NCBI GenBank assembly: GCA_003956705.1
Contig: QZCP01000843.1
Coordinates: forward strand, 124,001-188,000
Length of the DNA: 64,000 bases
Source: Brevipalpus yothersi
Lineage: Eukaryota; Arthropoda; Arachnida; Trombidiformes; Tenuipalpidae
Direction of reading: 5' to 3'
The notes under the pieces were generated by a model that did not search any database, was not told where the DNA came from, and was given only the letters and a program-made list of their open reading frames with translations. Shown in pieces: positions 1-14,143 of the stretch. The translations under genes and the position numbers were made by a program. How positions within the stretch are numbered: position 1 is the first letter of the stretch; every line of letters begins with the position of its first letter.

Positions 1-694
1 GCCTCCTTTTGTGAGTTCCGTATTAGAAATGCTCAACATTATCAATGGGTTTATTGCTCAATCCATTTTTAAAACTAGTTCGCCATGTGATTAAGTGATA
101 AGGTATTAAGCAATTCCTAGTTAGTCTATTAGTTAGTTTTCTTGTTTATTGATATATTCTCTTTTTCTCAACATTACTCTAGGAGATTTACTAAGTTTTC
201 CTTTTTTTCGAAACTTTTGAAGTTGGAATGATTTTCTCCATGCAGGTTACTCAGAAGAGCTGGAAATACTCTTCCAAATCTTCTGTGTTAGAATTTCGCC
301 TTAAAAAAACTCCATAGTCGCCATTGCGATATCCTAAATCATCTCGTCATTTTTGCTCGATGAATCTGTCGCAATAGAATAAATGATTTTTTTTCTTTTC
401 AAATTTCGAGACTATCAATCACTTGTTTGAACTAGTGATTTTTGTGCTTTATTTCGTAATTGTAAAAAGTCGCTCTGCGGTCTCTGTCTAATCAGTAAAA
501 TTGGACAGATTACTTTCAGGTTAACTGGAAAATTTTAGTTTTGTAAAAGGCACATTGAAGAATAAGTCGTTGAAAAAACGGTTATATGAAATCAGAATGA
601 TGATTACTTCAATTCTCTTTCAACTGAATGGTCGTCATTGGGTGAAAAATTATTTGATAAATAAATGTTGATCTTGTGCTTGATCAACTCGATT
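1..694. other. non-coding, 3' flank of the amino-acid transporter
   Basis: AT-rich sequence with stops in all frames. I see no exon, RNA gene or repeat array. It probably includes the 3' UTR of the minus-strand transporter whose stop codon is at 695-697. Confidence 0.5.
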
Positions 695-3600
695 TCACGG
701 TAGATAACATGGCTTAGTGAATGAACCAGGAGCAATCAAGTCCATAGTGGCGAAGTATGTTGCCACAACCATGGTAATTACGCCAATTATAGCAATAGAT
801 GCCAATTGAATGGTCATGGATAGTGTCATTTTTCTGGAAACAATAAATAAATCAATACAAGGCAAGATTCTGGGCAAATGAAAGCATCATTCGAAAAAAT
901 AGTGACAAGGACTTACTTTTCACCCGTAATTTTGAGGAGATTATAGTAGAACCATGGCGGGAAGATGAAAGTTTGTGGAATAACTGTGGCTGAGCCAACA
1001 AGATTAAGAATTTTACCAAATTTAGGAACTGTTAATCCAGTGAATATTATTGTTGCACATAGTAGACATCGGAATGCACATCTTTTGGAATTGAAAGCTA
1101 AAGAAAAAAATAAAATCAAAATGGAAAAAAATGAGAAATAGAAAAAAGAAAGAGAAGACAAAAAAATTCATTGTGAGTGTTTTACAATATTTATCTTCAC
1201 CATATGATATATATTCAGCAATATTCGAAATACCCATGCATACTTATATAACATCTGATCTTGAAACAATCGTGATGATGATGCACTCAAATTGGGCGCT
1301 TATCATGATTGTAGAGCGCATGTAGAACACTTTCTCGATCTGTTATCGAACAGCTTAAACACAGTTCTAATTTAGAACTAGGATTCTGGTAGAACTTCTG
1401 AACCTCGGAGTTCTGGGTCGCCCCTTTTGCCTAGTTTCTAGAGGAGAGAGCTCTCTCTTTCTCTCTCTTTTTCTCGGTTCTGTTCTGTCAGCCCCTTTTG
1501 TGTGTGTCAGTCCATCGCTTATTATTCATCCCTGATCTCTATGATTAACTTGGTCCTGGGCTCAATCATCGAATTAAAAAGGTATTTATTGGATCGAATG
1601 AGTATATATATGGTGGAAAATATTATTATTAGTGGAAAGATGTGTTTTGTGGCCAATGCAATAGTGCCTTTTATGGCTAATTTGATTTGATCATGTTTAC
1701 TTTTCTTTTTTGATCATCAGTCAGGAAGTGATTTTGGTGTAGGAAGCGAGGGAAAGATAGAATGAATCGAACATATCAGCAAGATATGTGATTATATGCG
1801 ATTTTAATTTACTTTTTGTTTTCTTTTCTCATTTCTTCTTTATCCATAGATTTGACCTGATTTGAAAGCACAATTTGTTTATGTGATATTTTTTTTGTTT
1901 CTTTCATCAATGTTCATCATCAAGTTGTACATTTTTTGGCTCTCTTTCACTCCACCTTCATATTCACCTTCAATGACCAAACTCCAAAAGTCGACTTGTT
2001 CGATCTGATCAGAAGTCTATTTCTCTTTCTTTCTCTTTCTTCTCTACTTTTTTCTCTGTTGCCAAGAGCTTAAAAATCATCATTACTCATCCATCTTATT
2101 TTGGACACACATCTACATTACAGTTTTATTGATGGTGTTGATGCTCTAAATTTTGCTAATACAAAGTGGTTCACACACGCATATTATTCCGATATACATA
2201 CATATTCCTCATCCATCTATGCATCGATCGAGAGGATCATTTTGATGAGAAGACTTGGGTCAAGTTTTTTTTCTTCATAATGATGATGAACGCTCTATTC
2301 AATTATCATCTTATCAAGTTCAATTGGTCGATCAGTTGCTTATTTTCCATGAAACAATCATACCCGATTCATTTTATCCGTACCAATGATATTATCACAA
2401 TACTGGTGATATGATAGTGGTTAATTTCTAGTCAAAAGTCAGAGTCTAATCATGTTATGGAGAGCTAGTCAGTAATTGTAATTGTGTGATTCAGTTCGAC
2501 AGAAAATTCTTTCTGTCAACATATTTATATCTACCTTTTTTTTTGTTTTCAAGTCCAAAATATTTGTCTCTTTGTTTTTCATCATCATTCATAATTATTA
2601 AGCAAACATAGAGCAAAGAAAACCAAGTATCAATCAACTTTATACCCACCAAATCTCATCATTCCAGCTATACCAAAGACCATTTCTTTCATCTCTCATT
2701 TGGATCCACTCAATATTCATCGACACTATAAGCATTCTTCTCAATTATATCCATCTCGATGCTTAATCACAGGACAATGGAACATTTAGATGATGATACA
2801 TTGACAGGGGCAAGTAGTGGCAGTTTGATGGAGAACGATGTGATATCAATGAATCGTAAAATTAAACTCAACTTAGCTGGTAATGGTATATGTTTCAAGT
2901 TAGAGGATACCAATTCTCATAATCATAACAACTCTTCGAATCATCATTCACACCATCATAACTCACTAGATCCCAATAATAATGGTAAATATTGTGTGCA
3001 ATATGTAATCTCATACGATGGTCCACCGTATCGAAAGTCCGATATTCAGCCTCTTTCTTCCAAGTTGGATGTCACATGTGAAAGTGATAAGAGAGGATTC
3101 ATCTCGTTACCGGTTAATCTCAATGAATTAGATGAATCTTCACCACTTTCCGAAAGCAAGAGTCACCATCATCATAATTCCATTTCATCGAGCAATTCAA
3201 ATCAACGGCCATTGATAAGCCCAACTGATTTTCTAACACTATCCGAAGAAGCTTCATCAGCGGTGAAGAAAGATGTCAATTTATCGGCCAGTCGATTGGA
3301 ATCAATAATCAAGAGGAGCAACAATGATTCGGGACTCAATGTTTGTCTGGATCGTTATTGTGAATCACCATTCCTGATGGAAACTCCTCGAGAAGTTCCA
3401 ATGATAAGTGATGATGATGCATCGAACAATGGTCGAGCATCTCGATTGTCCGAATCTCATGAAGAAATTCCTGGTGTAGACTTATTCTCATCAACCTTAG
3501 CGGACCAACACAATTCAATAATGGAAGTTGTGGTCACTCCTATGGAGCCGGAAAGCTCTCGGGCAACACCAACCCTCAATATTCGTGATGCATCTCGAAT

Positions 3601-6600
3601 TTCGAATGAATTGAAAGTTATTAAGGAGGATAAGTATGAACACGATGAAGTGGTGATCGAAGAGCATGATGTTGGAGAGAACAGTGTTGATGATGGTTTA
3701 AATTTCATTGAAAGTAAGTGTAATCAATAACTTTTCGCACACAGATTTGTGCCCTTATGGCAGATCGAATTGTGCAAATGATCAATGTGTTTTCTGATTT
3801 TCTCTTGCTCTATTCTTATTTTCAGATGATGATGATGATGACGATGATGATGACAGAGATGAAAAGAGCATTGAATTGAGTGGAATTGAGCAAGTGGAAA
3901 ATCATATCCATGATGTAGAAGAGATAGAAGAAGAGGAGGTAGACATCAAGCCGGATCTAGCTACACTCAATCCGTTGCCACATAACAGTATTCCAATCAC
4001 TCCATCAAACGACCCTCTACCTCTGGCTTCATCTTCCGACATCATCACAACTACCCAGATTACACGATCCAGTTTGATCGGTGAATCGATTGTCATACCT
4101 TCATCAACGAATCTTATCACATTACCAAGTAATTCGAGCTCAGCTGTCAACAGCCACAACAACGCGATTCCAATCAACTCTGTCTGTAACAATGTGAATG
4201 CGATCAATGACTCTGTGGTGGTTAATGGTAACATCGGCTCTTCTTCTACTCATTCACTATCCATTTCCACTCCAAATGGAACTTCGGCAACCACTTCCGC
4301 ATCAACCACCACTAGCTCGATGGTTACTCTGCCAGTTGCTCCTTTAGATATCAAGATACTTCCTACTGGATTATTACAATTGGCCGCAAATTTAGCCTCC
4401 GTCTTTCCTACCTCAACCATCCATAAGCAGATAGCTCTTCAATTGCTTCGAGAGGATGGTACTTCCATTATAGTGCCCATCGCTACTCGTGATCACGATT
4501 CCAATTCGTTGCATATTCCTACCACTACTACTACGATAAACGAGCAACGCGATCAAACTAGTGCTCCAAATGTGTCTGGGAATTTGCCTTCCCAGGAGAC
4601 AAACAACACATCTACCACAACAACCGTTATGACCTCCATTAATTGCGTTAACGGTTCACCTGCTACCACCACAACAGGAGAAGGTGTCCAAAATTCTGAT
4701 GCCGAAAGACCATTTAAATGTGAACTGTGCAATTCCAAATTCACTCGTCTTGGAAACTATACAAGACATAAAAAGATACATTCCCTCCCATCGAAGGTAA
4801 GAATTTATGCTGTATTAATTCAGTTGTATTGATTATTATTATTTCCCTCCTTCCTCACACCATATTATATTAGGAGGATCAGCGTTTCCGGTGTGATATT
4901 TGTGGAAAATCATTCATCCAGAGGTGTGATTTAGCTCGCCATCTCCACATTCATCGAGGAACCGAGCCTCATCGATGTTCCCAGTGTGGAAAAGGTTACA
5001 TAAGGCACAGTGATCTTGTTACTCATCAGAGATTCCATAATAAGGAGAAGCCTTTTGCATGTCCTCATTGTTCCAAAGGATTTTGTCAAAGAGGTGAGAA
5101 ATTTATTGAATCAATGGTTGGATAGAGCTATCTATCAATTATTCCATCAACTTAGAGATGGAATGGAGACGCGGATTCTCGTCTTCTGTGGGTCACTCAT
5201 GTACATGTACTTCGTTCTTATCATTTTGCCAATGTTAATGAGTGATTTTCTTCTCTTGATAATAGGTGATCTCAATCGTCATCTTCGCTCCATTCATCTA
5301 CAACTGAAGCCAATACTTTGCTCTCACTGTCATAAAAAGTTCGCCAAAGAGGAGACATTACTTCGTCACATAAATGCTAATCATCGAGATGTGGTGAACT
5401 AGTCAGTTATCGATCTTATAATAATATATATATATATAAATATATATATATTAGATTTTCATTTTGTCACATTGCTTTGATCGTTCTTTTTGCATCTCAC
5501 TTCCTTTCCTAGGTTCTAGTCGAAAGCACCTTTTCAACATATCTCCAAATTTTTTCCATTCGTTCCGTGTGAATTTCGTGATTATCGAATGTTTAAAGGG
5601 AATTTTTTTCCTCTTAATTTATTGTTATTTATGAATTATTTATTTTTGCTATTTTTTATCATTTTGAGTCTTTTTTTATGGTTTATGCAAAAATTAAACC
5701 CTAAGAATTATTTCACTTGCTTTGGACAACCAGTTATTATTCCTGTTATTCCTTATACCTCCTCATTCCTGAAAGCAATAATTTGCTCACGAGGCATCAC
5801 ATTTACACATCGCAAAAATGAACGATATCAAGTCTCCACATCTCGTAAAAGATGAAGATTGTATCTAATTTCTTTCTCTTTCTCTTTCTCTCTCTCTTAT
5901 TTGATTGAGAAAAAAAGTAGTGATGGATGTTATCAGCAAGAACCAATTGTAAGGTGTATAAAGAGAATGAATTTTTCTTTCTTTCTCAAAACCTTTCCAT
6001 TTCTTCATGCTCAAAATATTGGTTCAAAGTGTGTTAATCAAATGATCAATTAATCATAAAGTTATCGTGCAAATGATGACAATAATTCGAATCAATCTGC
6101 TGAGATGAAGTTTGTCCACTCTTTTCACAGCAGATGGAATAATTCAAATTATCCATGAACAGCTCTCTGTTCCCATAATATCACATATACATGATTAATA
6201 ACCTGAGTGTATCAGATAAAGATTGGTACAAGATATTGGGTATCGGGAGGGGTCAATTTCGATTACAGTTGACTTAGAACTCCTAGAATTCTTCTGATAT
6301 CTCGAACTGAATTTTCCCTCATTCGCGTCCGAATCTCCATTATGATATTGTAAGGATCGTTCACACGATAAAAAAACACCAAGATATGTGATATGAATAT
6401 GTATATATTTCTCATGATAAGAGGAGGGCAGCAAGTTGTTTGATTTTTTGGAATTCCAGTCGAGATAGAATTCTCATTCCTCCACTGACGACTAAAGCTA
6501 TCTTCAAGTTATTCTCATCTTCATGATTGATCTATCTGATAGTTCGAATTTATAGCTCATAAGTCAGCGGTAACATCCTGAAACCAATCAGAAGGCTATT

Positions 6601-9382
6601 CAATAAGGTTACGAAATCGAAAGAAATTTATTTCACCATTTTTGTGGAAACTCAAAGGTGTTCATGTAATTCTTTGGGAGTAGAAGTTTCTCTCAATTTT
6701 CATCGGAAAAAGCTCTGAGAATCGCTCAAACTCTTCATTATTAACTAATTTTTCATTTTTTGCTGTAATCTCAGGCTGGCCCTAATCTCAAACTATCTTT
6801 TCAATTCATCTCCACGTCTCAGTTTCAGAACCAATCGATAAAAAAGACATTTCTTTCTTTCTCTACTTCAAAAAAAGAGAGATTTATTTTATCTACGGTC
6901 TGTAATTCTCAATGGTCAAATTCTAGTAGTTGAGCATTAACCGACAATCCTCTCATCTTGACAATCTTTCTGATAAATTCATAACTCTCAATTCATATTT
7001 ATTCTCTGTTATTCAATCTTGAAAGCTCTCAACATCGGCAAGATCAAATATTTTGCTCTTTGAACCAAATCACCGGTCAGTCTCGGAGAATTCCGTTTCA
7101 TCTCTGAATGCTAATTGTCTTACTGAGAGCATCCTCAATCAAATATTCTTACCTGTGTCAAGATTTGCAGTTGAAGTTTTTCACAAACAAACCTTCTCGA
7201 TGAAATCATACGATGTTCTACAACACAAATTTTCTCCCTAATCTCGTGAAAAAACTTCCTGTCAGATTAAAGGTTGCATGATGAAGGGCGAGCAAATTTT
7301 CCTTCTTTACAACTAATGCGCGATTTCTGAGGCTATAATCTTCAACGTTTAATTTGGATGCTGGATTGAAATTTTAGTTAAGATTCGGCATGCTCATTCT
7401 GGTCATAACGAGAATATGGATGGAATTGCTCAAAAAATACCGTGGCTTATCAAAGATATAGACTTCACTTTTCATTCATAAATTTTCGGCATTATTTTCC
7501 CTTCAATAAAAATGATGATTATTGGTTTGGAGTATGGAGCCTATCATCTTGAGAAAACTCAATTGTAAGTGTAGGGAATCAAGAAAAAGCGAAAAAAGAA
7601 CTTTCGTCAGAGTGAGAAAAGACAGGAAACTCTCGATGAATAGAATCAAAATAAATATTTCAAATAGTATAATGAGCTGTTTAACGATCGATGAGGATTC
7701 AATCGAATGAGACAAAAAACGTTGCTATAAAGTTACTCTCAGAATAGAGCTGCTAATTTTATTTTATGTCAATACTTGATGATAGACTCTGCTCTCAATC
7801 ATTGGATTTCCAGACACAGCTATAAAGTCTGGAAACTAGAGAGATAGAAAAGGGGAGAGAGAGAGCTCAATTCAATTTTATTTTTATCTACTCCTATGTC
7901 GATCGAAACCCAGATGAGTACTGAGAACAAAATCAAGAGAAAGAGAAAAACTGACATCTTCAATAGGCTATTTGAAATACACACGATTCATATGAGCATG
8001 TGACGATAGTTATCGATCATTAACTGAATTCAAAGGAGCTTTCATGGTCTACTAGCCACGTGGTCAGTGACAATTTATATGATCTAAATCGAGAACCAGA
8101 GAAGGACAGAAAAATAGTTCATATGCAGAGGAACTTTTCAATGATACTTTTCACGTATCTTATTGATCTTTTACATTTGAAGGTTATGCTCGAGTTATCA
8201 GTTAACAGAGAAAAGTGATACTTACAATGCTCTACCTTGATTTGTTGCTCCAAATCTTGAGTTAGTGGGTTGATGACAATCAAGAAGGCACAAAACACAT
8301 GGAAAGCCATCAAAACGTTCACAATATCGGTTGCTACTCCACTGTCACATGATTCGAGCACATTATCGGTAACAGAATCACCGATAATTACGTAACTTCC
8401 TAATGAAATTGGCAAATATAGTCCGAGCATCACTGGAATGATAATTAGTTGCAGAAAGAGAAACTTAAGTTTTTTTACGATTAACACAATCAATTTCGTT
8501 GATTGATGAACTTACTCGCAAAACCTAAATTCACTGCACTAGGAAATTGTTCCTTCTTCTTCATATCATTCTGAAATGTTGGAATGGTAACCGCACCTCC
8601 ATAGGCGAAAGCGATTGTACTCAATCCTAGTAAGAAAGATTTGAATGATGGTATACTGTGTTCCGATTGAGGAAGTTTATCACCACTTTGCATAGCAAGA
8701 ATAACGATAACTATTATACTACTTAAAACAGATGATAACATGGCACCAAAAGCTACCGGTGGAAAATCTGCTGGGGATCCGAACCATGTTAGAGGACATA
8801 AAATGATACCGATCACAACAATCAAGGAACAGTAAGATATTGAAACATAAGGAGCAACTAGAGATGCAATCAGTTCAGCACAGAGTAGAAGAAAAACTAG
8901 AGTAACACCAAACAATTGCATATCCATCATCACAGAGGAAAGTCTTTTCATTTTAGGTCCAATAGAACGTTCAGCTATCGTAGGATAAGGATCACGAACA
9001 TGTTGGCCCTGAAATTCAGGCCACTTTTTTTCAATCATAATCCAACTATCAGACAGACAAAGACATGCTTTCGCTGATGCCCATGCAATGATTAGGATTA
9101 ATGCAACCCCAAACCAACCTGATATCGGAAAATTGGGAATTTTTCAGTCAAAAATTCGATCAAGCGAACCAGAAAAAAATTCAAGAATAATACCAATTGA
9201 TACCCACCGGCATTTGCTGTGGCTTTCGGAAGTGCAAGAATACCACTTCCGGCCATTTCACCGGCTATGAAGACAGCAGCTGTCATAACACTTAATCCCT
9301 TGACTTTAGTCATTCCTGATATTGATCGTGATTCACCGATCTCTTGAATTCCAGAATCTGTTCGAATACCGCTTTCTTCCAT
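695..9382 (-). CDS. Aa_trans-family amino acid transporter (SLC32/36/38-like), 5 coding exons
   Basis: Multipass transporter expected to move amino acids across a membrane. Coding exons, 5' to 3': 9382-9208, 9118-8516, 8432-8226, 1097-917, 833-695. All junctions are GT-AG and phases match, giving 434 residues. The first exon carries the family's TM1 signature (GLSVMTAAVFIAGEMAGSG, then LPKA). Exon 2 continues as GWFGVAL and includes an IAFAYGG segment. Exon 3 has YLPISLGSYVIIGDS and a membrane segment ending in NPLTQDLE. Exon 4 has the conserved LPKFGKILNLVG stretch. The start is the first ATG of exon 1, about 30 residues before TM1. The third intron is about 7.1 kb (1098-8225) and contains a complete plus-strand zinc-finger gene; the other introns are under 100 nt. 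The family is clear; the substrate and the exact SLC subfamily are not. Confidence 0.88.
1098..2758. other. transporter intron, and upstream region of the nested zinc-finger gene
   Basis: This is the 3' part of the 7.1 kb transporter intron. It is AT-rich with short CT-rich patches near 1448-1475 and 2021-2060. No coding signal is convincing on either strand. The promoter and 5' UTR of the nested plus-strand gene starting at 2759 must lie here, but no core element can be fixed. Confidence 0.5.
2759..5402 (+). CDS. C2H2 zinc-finger protein with five C-terminal fingers, nested in a transporter intron
   Basis: Probable sequence-specific DNA-binding nuclear protein. Exons: 2759-3713, 3826-4796, 4874-5093, 5266-5402; all junctions are GT-AG and in phase, giving 760 residues. 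The first 630 or so residues are low complexity: His/Asn/Ser runs, an acidic block (a run of Asp encoded by GAT repeats at the start of exon 2), then Ser/Thr-rich sequence. Five fingers follow: CELCNSKF (end of exon 2), CDICGKSF, CSQCGKGY, CPHCSKGF (split by the last intron) and CSHCHKKF. Each has the C-x2-C...H-x3/4-H pattern, with linkers such as HRGTEPHRC. An alternative in-frame ATG lies at 2777. I cannot name an orthologue. The gene sits wholly inside, and antisense to, the transporter intron. Confidence 0.85.
5403..8225. other. transporter intron, downstream of the nested zinc-finger gene
   Basis: Starts with an (AT)n-rich stretch (about 5418-5450) and then AT-rich unique sequence. It presumably holds the 3' UTR of the zinc-finger gene. 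Short open frames here have no domain, splice support or biased composition, and I see no RNA gene. Confidence 0.5.
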
Positions 9383-11147
9383 GTTGATGACGCGATGGCA
9401 AATAAATGTGGCTGAAAATCACTTTGAGATCACAAATTCGGCCAAAATTATCACAAATAATTGTCATTCCCCAAATTATCGGAACGGAAGTGTGTGCATG
9501 AAAATGTACACTATTCACTGATGATCATCATTCAATGATCTAATTTACCTAGGATAGACCTTATCCTACACCAGAGTTGATTTCTCTCTACCATCATCGA
9601 TATCATAAATTTCCACTCAACCAGATCTCACCTTTCGATATCAAACACATTGTTATCGTCACATATTATCAGTCGACACCCAGTTAATCACGAAACTAAT
9701 CTCACCCATAAACTGTGATTTGAGTTTGAGGGTACTTAATTGAGTCAAAGTATCTAAAATCATTATTATTTACGAAAGGAGAAAACTCAGCCTTCATAGG
9801 TAAAAAATTCTACGATAAAAATCTGTCTACGAAACCTGATCGTAGACAAAGTTTACGAAGAGTATCGAGCGACAACCAGGTGAATCAATTGTTGAGAATG
9901 TCGATCATCTAAAGATGTAGATGAGACAATGCCAGCATAAGTTAATACTGGCTGGATGAGACTGAAGAGTAATCCGTTATCATCAATGGTAATAATTGCA
10001 TTCCGATTGGTTTTGTTGATAGACAATAATGATGAATTCATTTGTACGTAAAAGTTGTGCAAGTACGTCGAGACAATGAATTTTTCTTCTCAGTTCAAAG
10101 AGTGCAATAATCACGCACAAGACGTACTCAATAAAACATGGATGAGCATAGATCAACCATTCTTATATCCATCATTTGTCATTCATTTTAACATTTTAGC
10201 ATACCTCTGCAGTTATACATGTATCTTATCAATTTTTGATCCGAAAAAATAGCGCGTTGATAAGGTTCTTCTCTCTGTCTATAAGGTTCCCATTCACCAC
10301 CGATCATGTATCATATTTATTTCTTTGGAAATGAAAGAATTTAATTGATCATAATTTGCTATCAATTTGCTCACTCATACTGGAAGCTCTGTGTTTATTG
10401 ATTTGAGAGATGGCTTGATCCCGATACTTGTATATGGTGTATGAGAGAGAATTGCGATGGAAAATAAACGATGTAGACGATATCAAATGCTACTACTCAT
10501 CAGCTCATGTTTGAATGAGCTGTATTTTTTATTTGCAATCAAAGTATGCCGGTGCAATTACATGAGAAAGAAGGAAAAGAGAGTAAGAGAGAAAAAAAGG
10601 AACAGGAATTATAACCGTTTGAGACATGATCAGAGAGAAAGAGAGAGAAAAAGTTATCATCACATGATCATCACACAATCGGATGAGAGGAAGAGATTGT
10701 TCTTGATTGAGATCTCCTTACAAGGAACAAAGTGTAAAGGAAATGGGTTAAAATTGTTACATCTTGGTATGAGCGTTATCAGATAGAGAAAAGTAGAGAG
10801 AAAAAAATGGATTTGAAAAATCAGAGAGCTATAATAAAAAGCATAACTTGAGAATAGAATATAGTATATTGGCAATTTTACTTTTATGGCGATTATTTTT
10901 TTTATTCTTTTTTCTTCCTCCCTCACAAACTTTCGCTTTCTCTCTCTCTATCCATTCAATTTTCGATAATAGAAGGAAAGACTGATGTTAAGTAGAGAGT
11001 GTGTGATTTGGTCATATTCTAGCATGAAAAAAGAGAATGGCTATGAACTAACCATATATGAGCTAACGTTCCACATCCTTTCCAGATCTTCTAGCTCAAG
11101 CATTTTCATGTATGCAAAGGGTTTCCACCAATATTTGGCAAGCAAGA

Positions 11148-11178
<31 letters not shown>

Positions 11179-13377
11179 AGAGGGGGAAAGGCGATATTCG
11201 TCATGTACATTCAATCCTGGCAGTGGTAAGGTTATATTTTGAGCAACCATCTAATTGATTAGCTATTTCGATCAATACCATCGCTTCCATATCGATAAAA
11301 TTTATTTCGAGCTATCATACACTTCCGAGAATCCACAGAAGGGAAACCAATAGGAAAAGAGAGAATTTTTCGATTATCGAAGAGAGAAAAATTAGCTCAA
11401 GAACATTTGAGTCGATAAGCTTTTTCGGATGTTATCAAATTTTGGTCAATCAAAAATCCTGTGGATGTATATTCATTATGTATATTCATATGCATAGAGA
11501 ATAGGCTACTATCGGAAAAAAAGGAGAAAAAAAGAGCAAAAAAACCGAACAAGCAAAATAAAGCGGGTGAAAAACGGAATTCATGGAGGGCGACAAGGTC
11601 ATAATGACCTAATATTCCTAGATTCACCATGATAATTACTGAATCTGACGAACATAGTCTAAAAAACGCAAAATCATCAAAAGAATAAAGACTTTTTCCG
11701 CTGATGAGCCATTCAATTTTGACTCCATTTGCTCACTTCATGGCAGTGATCCATCAGTGTGAATAGTAGAAGTGATATTTGTAGTAGTAGAAAATGCTCT
11801 CAATGGAATTGTGGCTCGATTGATGTGATCATCATCGGAAAGACACCCACAGGCATGATGATGATTTGGAAGAAAAATAAATCGACGGAAAATACGCACA
11901 TCGATGGTGTACATTAAAGAGCTGATTCTATGCCAAATATGATGGTGAAGAAACGAGCTGCAATACGTTACACTTGATAAGCAATATAAGCACCCTAATT
12001 CCTTGTGAATATCATAGCAGCAATGGATCATATTTTATACGAGTAGGCCCAGAGCCTGGAAAGCTAATCATCAAATGATGATGATTATTCTCTCTTCCTC
12101 TCTTTCTATCAGGATTTATCATTAGTCTATTTTAATTAATTTCATCTCTCTCCATCGGAAATAATGACCGAAAAAAAGAGCAAAAAGAAGGAAAAATGAG
12201 AAAAATCGATTTTAAGGAGCGCAAAATTTTACAAGATAGCTGGTAGCCAAGGTTTTTTTTAAATCTTAAGTCAAGCCAACCAGCTTTTCATGTCGCAGAG
12301 CGTGTATATGTTTTTTTATGTGTATGTGTATGTATGTGTGTGTGCATTCATTCAAAAGGCATAACAAAAAAAAGAAACAGAGGATGAAAAGCAACCAAGA
12401 TCAAGACAAGCTAAAAAACAAAACAAGATGCTTCAATGCAAAAAAAAGGCGGTCGTCTATGGATTCTCAACATTTTAAATGTGGAGAGAAAGATATATAA
12501 TTGACTGGAGATGATTTATTGTTAGTCCTACTTGGAAAAAAAACAGATTGAATGGATCAACACAATGAGTTGTTGACTTCTGAAGTCAACTTGACTCTCT
12601 TCCTCTCATCGATTATGCTACGATTTTGATTCATTGTAAAAATTGAATTGAATTCTCGAAGAAATTTGAGATTAGAGGATGACAGATGGAAAAGAACTTA
12701 TGAGATGAGAAAATGGAGCCTAATGAACCGAAGGAAAGGTTATCAGATCTGAAGGAGAAAGGTGATAGATTATCTCTCCTCCGATTGATTTCAATCGGTT
12801 TTTCCATTCTCAAATCATTTCTAAAATGATTGGATCATTAGGATCAGAAAAGAAATGGAGACATGGAACATTTCGTTCTATCCACTGACACACTATCGAC
12901 ACATCTCGTATGACTACAATAATTAAAAAATAGGACAAATATGAGACTAAAACTGCAAAGGTATTTATGTATACCTGAATTGAATTGCAGGAAAACAAAA
13001 TTGGTTGGCAAATAAATGATATTCCCTAAGTCGGTGGAATCTTCAGCGCATCTTTTCTTTGTGCTTACGTTTTTCTCAATAAATTTAGAGGCGTACGCCA
13101 GACTAATGATGACTTAAATGCATGTCCTGTATCCACTTGAGTTTTTTTTGGAGCTGCGTGACGTATGAAGGCATTTTTCTAGTGTACATGGGGATAGCTC
13201 GGCCATTTGGTTTTTCTCGAAAATATGATAGTGGTAGTTGAAGTTAATCGCAATAGAGTAGAGATAGGCAGATACACTTATCGTAAGTAAACTAACTGAT
13301 TCGCTTGTTTCTCGTTATTCTTTCGGGCGCTTTTCGTCTTTCATTTTTCTAAAATCACTCTGGAAAAACTGAAGAAA
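9383..13377. other. intergenic, no supported gene
   Basis: Four kb between the transporter start and the 3' end of the ATPase beta gene. It contains A-rich and GA-rich tracts (near 10560-10645 and 11141-11190) and a TATGTG-type repeat near 12300-12345. Open frames of 60-110 codons are compositionally biased shadows of these tracts. The transporter promoter and the 3' UTR of the ATPase beta gene should lie here. Confidence 0.5.
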
Positions 13378-14086
13378 CTATTCAATAGAGAGTTCAAAGA
13401 CAACACTGCCTTCTTTCTCCAAAGCGCTGTGACGAATATTTTTGGCCCAAGCCTTACATTCCACATTAATAATCATTCCGTTTGTTGGTGAAGCGAAGCG
13501 AACGAACACAAATGGGGAACGATAGTTGTCCTGGTTGCGGAAAGGGAAAAAGTGAGTCCTAATTCCTTGTTGTGGGTAGTAATCAACTGCACCAATATGC
13601 TCCTTGTCAAGAGAATTTTGACCATTGCACGTAATGAATACATATTCACCCATCGCCCCTTTCTTTGATTTCACAGAGTTCATAGCATTTTTTAGCTCTT
13701 CGGGCAGGTTAGGATCATTCAGATCCTCGAATTTGTATGGCTCAGGTTTCCAATCGAATATCTGGATAAGTAATCAGAGAGAGAGGGAGAGAGATAATAA
13801 CGATGAGAAAAGTAGACAGGAAAAGCCAAATGATGTCTAGTCTCTAAACAGTTATCGAGTAGTTTGTTAATCAGCGTGAAATTAAAATCGGTTGCAATGG
13901 GAACGAGATGATTATTTACGGGTAGACGAATGACGAAAGAAACTCTTATCCTAAGAAGAAGAGGTTATTGAATGATGAAGGCATCCTTGAAAGCTAACTA
14001 ACTAGAGATGCATCACGTGGTGTTTTTGAGCTTTGAAATCGAGAGGAGGAGTCATAAGTAGAAAGTAGAAGAGATGAGGTAAGAGT

Positions 14087-14143
<57 letters not shown>

